In this document: one piece after another, positions 30,247 to 36,853 of the stretch | Layout of the letters: each line of letters opens with the position of its first letter | Numbering within the stretch: position 1 is the stretch's first letter | DNA from: Eutrophocola sp964601805 | GTDB lineage: Bacteria > Pseudomonadota > Gammaproteobacteria > Pseudomonadales > Pseudohongiellaceae | DNA: 36,853 bases | Direction: 5' to 3' | NCBI GenBank assembly: GCA_964601805.1 | Contig: CAZROW010000027.1 | Location: 1 to 36,853, forward strand | Position numbers and translations under genes: made by a program | Notes under the pieces: model-generated | Told to the model about the DNA's origin: nothing | Database searches by the model: none | The model's input: only the letters and a program-made list of their open reading frames with translations

Positions 30247-31536
30247 CTAACCGGCAGGTGCCTTGGAGTCTTCGTTAAGCACGCGCACCTCCCGTTGCGG
30301 GAACGGTATGGTGAAACCGTTTTCGCGCATGGTTTCAAAAATGATGAGCAGCAGGTCGCCGCCCACACGGTTCTTGCCGTCATCAATATCCGTTATCCAG
30401 AATTCGACAAACATGTTCACGCCGGAATCCCCGAAACTGTCGATTTCGCAGTCCGGTCGTTCCTCGATCGGATATTCCTCTCCACTGAGGACCTGTGGGT
30501 GTTTTGCGACGGCTTCCTTGATCAGTTCCACCAGCTTGCGGATGTCGCTGTCGTAAGCCACCGAAAAATCCACACGGTAACGCTGCTTCTTGTTCTTGCG
30601 GGTCCAGTTGACGAAGGTAGACCCGACAAACATTTCATTCGGTACGATGATGTCCTTGCCATCAAACGTTTCCAGTGTGGTGGAGCGCATATTCATCGAG
30701 GTGACAAAACCGGACCGGCCATCGTCCATCTCCACGTAATCGCCAATCGACAGCGAGCGGTCCAGCAGGATGATCAGGCCGGAGATGAAGTTGGAAGTGA
30801 TGGTCTGCAGGCCAAAGCCCAGGCCGACACCCACTGCACCACCAAATACTGCCAGGGCGGTCAGGTTGATGCCCATGACCTGTAGCAGGAGGAGGAAAAC
30901 CACGACGAAGATGGCAATTTCCAGGATTTTGGCAGCGACTTCCCGAGTGCGGAAATCCAGTTTCTCCTGGCTGCGAATCATTTCCTGCCCGGTATTGCTG
31001 GAAATGCGGCCGAGCCAGAAAATAAATGAACCGAAAATGAGGGCCCGGGATACGCCCAGCATGGACAGGCGGATATTACCTATTTGCAAGGCCATGGAGT
31101 CCAACACCAGTGTCAGGTTATCCAACAGCCCAACTGCGCGCAGGAGCAGCAGGGGCACACCAATCATCAGCATGATACGGGAGATTTGCGGACTGCTTAT
31201 AAAGTCATCGACAAAGGACAGGAAAACAAATATCAGGCCAATGCTGATGGCCGCATGAATCAACCAGGAGGAGTCACCGGTGAATGGAAACAGCTCGGCA
31301 CTGATTTGCAGCAGGATAATCGCCAACACCGGGAAGATCATGTGACCCAGGCGATACAAGACCAGGAAGCCGGAACGGGCTTCGCTGTCAGGTTCTTCGC
31401 GAAACCAGCGTACTTTCCTGGTGATATTGCCGGCAATGATTTTAGCCACAAGAAAAGATGCGGCAATCAGCCCCAGCTGGTAGTAGGTCTCCTGGTCACT
31501 GAAAATGTCCTGGAGCAGGTTTATCAAATTATCCAT
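30247..31536 (-). CDS. MscS-family mechanosensitive ion channel
   Basis: A 429-residue inner-membrane protein. The N-terminal 200 residues hold about four membrane segments, more than the two before the pore in E. coli MscS. The pore helix is AVFGGAVGVGLGFGLQTITSNFISGLIILLDRS (in the region 229-261; AVGVGLGFGLQ is the glycine/alanine-rich part), followed by the beta domain IGDYVEMDDGRSGFVTSMNMRSTTLETFDGKD with an IVPNE turn (297-301), and an alpha-beta C-terminal domain (about 320-420). It opens under membrane tension on hypo-osmotic shock to release solutes. It is single, with its own promoter region shared with the plus-strand EamA gene. Identification is firm; gating properties are not deducible. 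Confidence 0.92.
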   Translation of the reverse strand: MDNLINLLQDIFSDQETYYQLGLIAASFLVAKIIAGNITRKVRWFREEPDSEARSGFLVLYRLGHMIFPVLAIILLQISAELFPFTGDSSWLIHAAISIGLIFVFLSFVDDFISSPQISRIMLMIGVPLLLLRAVGLLDNLTLVLDSMALQIGNIRLSMLGVSRALIFGSFIFWLGRISSNTGQEMIRSQEKLDFRTREVAAKILEIAIFVVVFLLLLQVMGINLTALAVFGGAVGVGLGFGLQTITSNFISGLIILLDRSLSIGDYVEMDDGRSGFVTSMNMRSTTLETFDGKDIIVPNEMFVGSTFVNWTRKNKKQRYRVDFSVAYDSDIRKLVELIKEAVAKHPQVLSGEEYPIEERPDCEIDSFGDSGVNMFVEFWITDIDDGKNRVGGDLLLIIFETMRENGFTIPFPQREVRVLNEDSKAPAG

Positions 31537-31684
31537 TCTGGTGTGGTACGTCAGATAACAAAGTCTGGATTTATATTATGACGTGTGAGGGGTGATTCAA
31601 AGGAGAATCAAAGAGGAGTATCCACTTGATGATACAATTCTGCCTTCATTGAACCTATATCCGCCCGATCAAGCACCTTTCTTC

Positions 31685-32581
31685 ATGCCGCCAGAATCTA
31701 CAGAAGTCCATCAGCAGGAACATTTCGGCAAAGGTGTTCTGTTCATGTTGCTCGGATCAGTACTCTTTGCCGTTGCTGATGCGCTGGGCAAGTTTCTGAC
31801 CCAGGGCTTTCCCCTGTTCCAGGTCATCTGGTTGCGCAGTGTTTTCGGCATGCTTCTTGTGGCGTTTGTCATCATTGTCAACCAGCGCTGGCAGGATTTT
31901 CACACAACCAACTACCTGGCCCATGCCAAGCGCTCCATTGCCGGAATATTCATGAGTGCCTTCATGCTTACCGGGCTCAAATACATTCCACTGGCGGAAG
32001 TGACCGCGGTTGCCTTTGCAACTCCCATGATCGTTGCGATCTACAGCAATATTATTCTCAAGGAACATGTCGGTAAGGATATCTATGCCGCCATCCTGGT
32101 CGGGCTGGGTGGAGTCGTTCTTGTTGTCAGGCCAACGCCTGATCACTTCAGCTTTGGTCACCTGGCCATGTTGGGCTTTGCCCTGTCCTCGGCCTACCTG
32201 AGCATTTCGGCACGGGCCCTGGCGAAAACCGAATCGGCCCTGACACTGAACCTGTCGATATATCCGGCTGCCGTGATTGTGTTTGCCGGTTTTGCCGTAA
32301 CAGACTGGGTGACACCGGATGCGGTGTCCCTGGCGGCACTTTTCGGTGTGGCCCTGTTTGCCACCCTGGCCTTATTGTCCATTACCCATGCTGTTCACCT
32401 GGCGACACCGGCTAAGGTGACGCCGTTTGATTATTCTCGCATCATCTGGAGTGTGACCCTGGGTTTCCTGTTCTGGGATGAACTGCCGGATGCGCTGACG
32501 TGGACCGGGATTGCCATAATTGTCTGCTGCGGGCTGTACATCATGAATCATGGTCGGCGAAGTTCAAAAAGCAGTGGGTAA
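31685..32581 (+). CDS. EamA/DMT-superfamily transporter
   Basis: A 298-residue protein with ten membrane segments in two five-helix halves. The start is uncertain: the ATG at 31685 puts 15 residues before the first helix, but lacks a ribosome binding site; a GTG at 31592 would add 31 residues. The first half shows GSVLFAVADALGKFLTQG and VIWLRSVFGMLLVAF, then KYIPLAEVTAVAFATPMIVAIYSNIILKEHVG, the EamA signature with the PLAEVTAI/FATP turns. The second half repeats it: PFDYSRIIWSVTLGFLFWDELPDALTWTGIAIIV. Such carriers export or import amino acids, purines or metabolites; the substrate is not readable. The next gene, a glutaredoxin, follows after 77 bases. Confidence 0.83.
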   Translation: MPPESTEVHQQEHFGKGVLFMLLGSVLFAVADALGKFLTQGFPLFQVIWLRSVFGMLLVAFVIIVNQRWQDFHTTNYLAHAKRSIAGIFMSAFMLTGLKYIPLAEVTAVAFATPMIVAIYSNIILKEHVGKDIYAAILVGLGGVVLVVRPTPDHFSFGHLAMLGFALSSAYLSISARALAKTESALTLNLSIYPAAVIVFAGFAVTDWVTPDAVSLAALFGVALFATLALLSITHAVHLATPAKVTPFDYSRIIWSVTLGFLFWDELPDALTWTGIAIIVCCGLYIMNHGRRSSKSSG

Positions 32582-32658
32582 GTATGACGCTATCCTGTAA
32601 AATAAGCCCTTCACATTAACGCCCCGCCAATCAGCTCCAGATACCGTTTTATTCGATA

Positions 32659-32913
32659 ATGCAGCCTCGACTTGCCCTTTACATCACGCCGCTTTGCGGT
32701 TTCTGCCACTATGTCATGTCAGCCATCCAGGAACTGGGACTGGAGGTGGAAATCCGCGATATCACTGCCGACAGGAATGACCTGGAAGACCTCTATCAGG
32801 CACGCCAGCGCCTGACTGTACCCGTGCTCAGAATCACCACGGAAGAGAGCGACCAGTGGATGCCGGAATCCAGGGATATCGTGGCTTATTTACAGCAATT
32901 AAAGCAGGAATGA
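32659..32913 (+). CDS. Glutaredoxin-like protein
   Basis: An 84-residue cytoplasmic protein of glutaredoxin size. The active site is PLCGFCHYV (C13, C16), with CGFC replacing the common CPYC. LTVPVLRI gives the cis-Pro (P55) for the glutathione-binding loop, and the helix SRDIVAYLQQLKQ completes the fold. CGFC sites occur in several bacterial monothiol/dithiol Grx variants. It should reduce protein disulfides or glutathione mixed disulfides. It is preceded by a 77-base gap and followed by a 254-base gap before nhaB, in which I see no gene. Confidence 0.85.
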   Translation: MQPRLALYITPLCGFCHYVMSAIQELGLEVEIRDITADRNDLEDLYQARQRLTVPVLRITTEESDQWMPESRDIVAYLQQLKQE

Positions 32914-33167
32914 CCGGGGGCACAGGTCCTTTTGGCTGGTCCAGGTAGTTTGATTTTCTCCTGGTTTTGGCCTGCTTATTATTCAACCTCGGCAAAAAAT
33001 CACGAAAATACCCATTCAGGCTATTTTCAGTCCCTGATCTACTGGACTACCGGGCCTTGGGCTATTATCCTTCCCTTTCCCGAACATACCCTCTGTGTAG
33101 TTTTTAGGCAGTTCCTTCCCAACATATTTTTTAGTTATCATTTTATGACCAGCTTTTGGAGATTTTT

Positions 33168-34676
33168 ATGGTAGTCCCTGGAAAGCAATCACTTCCAATG
33201 CGCATGTTTCTGGGGCATACCCCGACATGGTACAAAAAAGCAGTACTGATCTGCCTTGTTCTGAATTTTATCGCCTACTTCACCGTAGGGCCTCTTCTCA
33301 CCTCATGGTTGATGCTGGCTGAATTCATTGCCACGCTGGCCATGGCCCTGAAATGTTTTCCACTACAAACCGGTGGTTTGCTGGCGTTGCAGATCCTGAT
33401 CCTGCATTTGACCGATACCCATCACCTGTATGAAGAGGTCGAACTCGGCCTGCCGGTTATCCTGCTGGTGATTTTCATGGTCGCGGGTGTGCATTTCCTG
33501 CGCGATATGCTCTTTGCCCTGATCAATCACGTGTTGCTGGGCATCAAGTCCCGGGTGGTGATGAACGTGGTGACGATCATCTTTGTCGCCATTCTCTCTG
33601 CCTTTCTGGATGCCTTGACCATCCTGGCGGTCCTGGTGGCAATTGCGACCGGTTTCTATGATGTCTACGAGCGGGTTGTTTCCCGTGTGGGTTACCATGA
33701 TGACCCTGATCCTGACGATGGCCATATTGACGAATTGCATCGTGAAGACCTGGACAAGTTCCGCGCCTTCCTGCGTGGCTTGCTGATGCATGGTGCGGTA
33801 GGTACTGCCATCGGTGGTGTCTGTACCATCGTGGGCGAACCCGAAAATATCGTGATCGGTAACGCAGCTGGCTGGACCTTCGTTGAATTTATCAGGCAGG
33901 TGTCGCCAGCTACAATCCCGACGCTGTTTGCCGGTATCTTCACCTGTTTCGTGATCGAAAAAATGGGCTGGTTCAGTTACGGTGCCGAAATGCCGCCCGC
34001 TGTCCGCCAGATCCTTACCGATGAAGACCAGAAACTCAAAGACAAGCTGACTCCACATGACAAGGTTGTCATGATTATCCAGGGTATTGTCGCTGTCCTG
34101 ATGGTAGCGGCGCTTGCCTTGCATCTGGCCGAAATCGGCCTGATTGGCCTGGGCGTAATTGTACTGACCTCATCCCTGACGGGTGTCACTGATGAACACA
34201 AGCTGGCCGAGGCTTTCACGCCGGGACTGCCGTTTGCCTCCCTGTTGATTGTGTTTTACGTGGTCGTGGCCATGATCAACACACAGAGCATGTTTACCCC
34301 GGTAATGGAGTGGGTGCTGACCCTTGATGGGCCTCAGCAGGTATTCATGGTGTTCGTGTCCAGCGGCTTCCTGTCAGCGATCAGTGACAACGTGTTTGTC
34401 GCCACGATTTACATGGACCTGATCAAGGAACTGTACGATGCGGGAGACATGGCGAAAGCGGCCTTTGAATCCCAGTCCGTGGCGGTAGTGATGGGTACCG
34501 GTATCCCGAGCATGTCCACTCCAAATGGCCAGGCGGCTTTCCTCTTCCTGCTGATGTCAGGCATAGCGCCGCGCATTCGGCTGGGCTATGGACGCATGGT
34601 CTGGATGGCCCTGCCGTACTTTATTGTTTGTTCGGCTGTAGCTGCATTGACTATCGATCTGTATATTGCTCACTGA
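33168..34676 (+). CDS. nhaB: Na+/H+ antiporter NhaB
   Basis: A 502-residue inner-membrane protein of about twelve helices. The ATG at 33168 has GGAG 7 bases upstream; a TTG at 33156 would add 4 residues. The start MFLGHTPTWYKKAVLICLVLN and AEFIATLAMALKCFPLQTGGLLALQ closely follow E. coli NhaB (FLGQSPDWYK..., AEFIFTLAMALKC). Further matches are LLVIFMVAGVHFLRD, ILSAFLDALTILAVLVAIATGFY with the conserved Asp in a membrane helix, and NAAGWTFVEF. NhaB exchanges internal Na+ for external H+ and helps pH and salt tolerance, which fits a marine or brackish habitat. A strong terminator follows at 34691. Confidence 0.95.
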   Translation: MVVPGKQSLPMRMFLGHTPTWYKKAVLICLVLNFIAYFTVGPLLTSWLMLAEFIATLAMALKCFPLQTGGLLALQILILHLTDTHHLYEEVELGLPVILLVIFMVAGVHFLRDMLFALINHVLLGIKSRVVMNVVTIIFVAILSAFLDALTILAVLVAIATGFYDVYERVVSRVGYHDDPDPDDGHIDELHREDLDKFRAFLRGLLMHGAVGTAIGGVCTIVGEPENIVIGNAAGWTFVEFIRQVSPATIPTLFAGIFTCFVIEKMGWFSYGAEMPPAVRQILTDEDQKLKDKLTPHDKVVMIIQGIVAVLMVAALALHLAEIGLIGLGVIVLTSSLTGVTDEHKLAEAFTPGLPFASLLIVFYVVVAMINTQSMFTPVMEWVLTLDGPQQVFMVFVSSGFLSAISDNVFVATIYMDLIKELYDAGDMAKAAFESQSVAVVMGTGIPSMSTPNGQAAFLFLLMSGIAPRIRLGYGRMVWMALPYFIVCSAVAALTIDLYIAH

Positions 34677-34690
34677 AGCAAATGAAGTGT

Positions 34691-34721
34691 AAAAAAAACC
34701 GGCGCATGCGCCGGTTTTTTT
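34691..34721. terminator. Strong bidirectional intrinsic terminator
   Basis: An A-run (34691-34698) leads into a perfect stem CCGGCG-CATG-CGCCGG (34699-34714) followed by a T-run (34715-34721). It lies 14 bases after the nhaB stop (34676) and 82 bases past the convergent rhlE stop (34804), so it can end transcription from both sides. Confidence 0.93.
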
Positions 34722-34803
34722 ATGGATCAATGAACGTTGTCTTGCCAGATGCCCAACGTTCTATTCTTGTATATGAAACTTGCCGTTTATGACCAGTTTC
34801 TCA

Positions 34804-36333
34804 TCAGGCAACTTTCTTGCCACCAAAAAAGCGCTTGATCCTGGCGCCTACTGAAGTGCCTTCCTGGCTGTTATTGCCTGATTCGTTGTTCCTGTTGCCG
34901 GATTGCTGGCGCGGGCTTTCACCTTGACCAGTCTTGTTGCGGTTCCTGGAACGGCGGCGTCTCTTTGGTTTGGCATCCTGGTTGCCATCGTTAGCAGCTG
35001 TGGCGACACGTTTTTTCTTCGGGGGATTGGCAGACTGGTTGCCGTTACCATCGCGGTTGGTGGCGGGTTTGTTGCCGGCACGACGGCGACGATTCCTGTT
35101 GTTGCCGCTTTTACCGCCGGCATTATCAGCGCGTGATTGTCTTTGCTGGCGCTCGCCATCCTGCTCATCATTGGCTGCATCGGAGCGTTCAGGTCGGCTG
35201 AATTGCGGCAGCTCAAACTGCTCGATCTTGCGCTTGATCAGGCGCTCGATATCGCGCAGCAGGCTTTTTTCTTCCGGGCTGACCAGGGAGACTGCCTGGC
35301 CGGTAGCGCCGGCGCGACCGGTGCGGCCAATGCGATGCACGTAATCTTCGGAAACGTTGGGCAGATCAAAATTGATGACCTGGGCCAGGTCATCAATGTC
35401 GATGCCACGGGCGGCGATGTCGGTGGCAACCATGACCTGGACCTTGTTGGCCTTGAAGTCGGCGAGGGCCTTGGTGCGCTGGTTCTGGCTCTTGTTACCG
35501 TGGATGGCGGTAGCAGTCACGCCGTCCTTGTTCAGGCATTTGGCCAGTTTGTTGGCACCGTGCTTGGTACGGCTGAAGACCAGGGTCTGGTCGGGAGACT
35601 GGCGTAGCAGCGTGCTGAGCAGGGCAATCTTGTCGCCTTTCTGGACGTGGTAGACATGCTGGCTGATGGCATCGACCGTGGAGTTGCGCGGAGCCACATC
35701 AATTTCCACCGGTTTGCGGCAGATGGTTTTGGCCAGTTTGCGAATGTCATCGGAGAAAGTCGCAGAGAACATCAGGTTCTGGCGCTCTGTCGGCAACAGT
35801 TTCAGGATGCGGCGAATATCGTGGATGAAGCCCATGTCGAGCATCCGGTCGGCTTCGTCGAGTACCAGCACTTCCAGATCATCAAATTTCACGGCGTTTT
35901 GCTGGAAAAGATCCAGCAGGCGGCCTGGAGTGGCAACGAGAATGTCCGCGCCCTTGCGCATGGCCATCAGCTGCGGGTTGATACTGACGCCGCCAAAGAC
36001 AACGACTGATCGCAGGTTGTCCTGTGCGCCGTAGGTTTTCACACTCTGTTCTACCTGTGCCGCCAGTTCCCGTGTTGGTGTCAGCACCAGTGCGCGAACG
36101 TGATTGGAACGGGCGCCTTCGCCGTCCCCCAGTAACTGTAAAAGGGGCAGGGTAAAGCCTGCTGTTTTGCCGGTGCCGGTCTGGGCAGCGGCCATGACAT
36201 CATTCCCCTCAAGGATAGCGGGAATGGCTTGTGCCTGGATTGGTGTGGGCTGGGTGTAGCCGGAATGTTCAATGGCACGCAGCAGGGAATCCTGCAAACC
36301 CAGGGATTTAAAATTCGTGGTGTTATTACTCAT
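34804..36333 (-). CDS. rhlE: ATP-dependent RNA helicase, RhlE type
   Basis: A 509-residue DEAD-box helicase with all motifs in order: Q motif GYTQPTPIQ (25-33), Walker A AQTGTGKT (50-57), PTREL (86-90), TPGR (135-138), DEAD (159-162), SAT (190-192), VATDIAARGIDI (302-313) and HRIGRTGRAG (333-342). The core ends near residue 375. The remaining 130 residues are a low-complexity basic tail rich in Arg, Asn, Lys and Gln with RNRRRR and KPKRRRRSRNRNK runs, ending RIKRFFGGKKVA, suited to RNA binding. The N-terminal start MSNNTTNFKSLGLQDSLLRAI is family-typical. RhlE takes part in ribosome assembly and RNA turnover, often in the cold. The 5' leader is long, with no clear promoter seen. Confidence 0.95.
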   Translation of the reverse strand: MSNNTTNFKSLGLQDSLLRAIEHSGYTQPTPIQAQAIPAILEGNDVMAAAQTGTGKTAGFTLPLLQLLGDGEGARSNHVRALVLTPTRELAAQVEQSVKTYGAQDNLRSVVVFGGVSINPQLMAMRKGADILVATPGRLLDLFQQNAVKFDDLEVLVLDEADRMLDMGFIHDIRRILKLLPTERQNLMFSATFSDDIRKLAKTICRKPVEIDVAPRNSTVDAISQHVYHVQKGDKIALLSTLLRQSPDQTLVFSRTKHGANKLAKCLNKDGVTATAIHGNKSQNQRTKALADFKANKVQVMVATDIAARGIDIDDLAQVINFDLPNVSEDYVHRIGRTGRAGATGQAVSLVSPEEKSLLRDIERLIKRKIEQFELPQFSRPERSDAANDEQDGERQQRQSRADNAGGKSGNNRNRRRRAGNKPATNRDGNGNQSANPPKKKRVATAANDGNQDAKPKRRRRSRNRNKTGQGESPRQQSGNRNNESGNNSQEGTSVGARIKRFFGGKKVA

Positions 36334-36729
36334 GGTTTACTTCTTTCATTGCGCTGCGGACACGGGCAGCAAAAAAAATCAGGACAGCATGGCCTGCAAA
36401 ATACAGGGTGTTCTGTCACAAGGATTGTGTATCGGCGTTTATCTTTTTATTTAATGGACGTTCAATGTTCAAACGCAAAGACAAGCTGCTTTTGCACGGG
36501 TGTGCATGGTCGATAGGAAACTGTTGAAGAGGGGCGGATCAGGTAAGTGAAAAGCGCGTCTAGCAAGAGCCGGGGGTACTTTTTTGTAGGTTGTATAAAA
36601 AGGTACCGTCTAAAGAGTCTGCACCAGTTGCTCGAATTGTGTCATATCGAACAGCTGTGGTGGGCACTGTAACAGATGAGCGAGGTTTAGGACAGGGGAA
36701 TTATTGGGGGTGAAGGGATAAAAGCGTAG

Positions 36730-36761
36730 GTCGGCATAGGCTCGCAGAGCCGTTTGCCGAC
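36730..36761. repeat. REP-like imperfect palindrome
   Basis: GTCGGCA (36730-36736) pairs with TGCCGAC (36755-36761); inside, GGCTC (36739-36743) pairs with GAGCC (36747-36751) around GCA, with small unpaired TA and GTT between. The GTAGGTCGG...CCGAC form is like the REP palindromes of many gammaproteobacteria. One AAGGGATAAAAG copy lies before it and an 8-bp array of the same motif after it. Confidence 0.75.
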
Positions 36762-36770
36762 AAGGAATCG

Positions 36771-36812
36771 AAAAGGGAAAAGGGATAAAGGGATAAAGGG
36801 ATAAAAGGGAAG
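36771..36812. repeat. 8-bp tandem array (AAAGGGAT)
   Basis: Three perfect AAAGGGAT units (36779-36802) flanked by degenerate ones (AAAAGGGA on both sides). The period and composition match the GATAAAAG array at 20185-20208. It lies directly after the REP-like palindrome. Confidence 0.85.
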
Positions 36813-36853
36813 GAACTGCAGAAATCCACTGAATTGATTTGCCCACATCTAAA

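Larger units (their letters stand above)
36334..36853. other. Gene-free tail upstream of rhlE, 520 bases
   Basis: This stretch holds the rhlE leader (to about 36480), then AT-rich sequence with a weak GGTAC/GTACC hairpin near 36575-36606, then the REP-like palindrome at 36730-36761 and the 8-bp array at 36771-36812. A minus-strand reading of 78 codons exists (36610-36846) but it runs through the repeats and is not considered a gene. No RNA gene was recognised. Confidence 0.5.

Noticed and set aside
32932..33174. 80-codon plus-strand reading before nhaB
   Set aside because: No ribosome binding site, no domain pattern, and it overlaps the nhaB start; composition is like the surrounding AT-rich gap.
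36610..36846. 78-codon minus-strand reading
   Set aside because: It translates the 8-bp array and the REP-like palindrome (PF/SLYPF repeats), has no ribosome binding site context and resembles no family.

Overview
The window reads as chromosomal DNA of a gammaproteobacterium, probably an aquatic or soil heterotroph. It carries a Na+/H+ antiporter of the NhaB type, an RhlE-type DEAD-box helicase with a long basic tail, a YebC/YeeN-type regulator, Shine-Dalgarno-led genes, REP-like palindromes and many exported enzymes with signal peptides. No rRNA, tRNA, integrase, phage gene, transposase or CRISPR array was seen. The assignment rests on gene content only; genus and species cannot be read from the sequence.

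Layout. (a) 1-4800: secreted proteins of poorly known families: a truncated exported protein, a Cys-pair secreted protein, a DUF6152-like protein and two large related exported proteins, punctuated by structured 41-nt hairpins. (b) 4819-11483, all on the minus strand: a DUF8021-like secreted protein, a cytochrome c-PQQ dehydrogenase fusion, a sugar-porter MFS transporter, a quinate/shikimate dehydrogenase-like enzyme and an MHS-type MFS transporter. This looks like a uptake-and-oxidation module for a polyol or quinate/shikimate-like substrate. (c) 11805-15558: a secreted B3-like metallo-hydrolase, a third member of the exported family seen at 1406-4748, a SnoaL/NTF2-like protein and a beta-propeller lipoprotein.

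(d) 15577-22672 is the most interesting region: nine tightly packed genes in divergent and convergent units. They encode a methyltransferase, a GT4-type glycosyltransferase, a CDP-alcohol phosphatidyltransferase, an LPG-synthase-type membrane protein, a 6-pyruvoyl-tetrahydropterin-synthase homologue whose usual catalytic Cys position holds Glu, a Zn-site-lacking MDR dehydrogenase, a stand-alone RibD-type reductase and a GTP cyclohydrolase II. The set suggests synthesis of a GTP-derived pyrimidine/pterin that is glycosylated and/or methylated and perhaps tied to a lipid. I do not recall a characterised pathway with this set. (The count is eight coding genes plus the shared regulatory gaps; all eight are listed individually.)

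(e) 22832-34676: mostly single genes: a YebC-like regulator, a DUF5715-like putative metallopeptidase with four LysM domains, a thioredoxin-like protein, a GST, an alpha/beta hydrolase, an NmrA-type reductase, a Tat-exported type B carboxylesterase, a MscS channel, an EamA transporter, a glutaredoxin and NhaB. (f) 34691-36853: a strong bidirectional terminator, rhlE, and a 520-base tail with no gene that holds a REP-like palindrome and an 8-bp tandem array related to one inside region (d).
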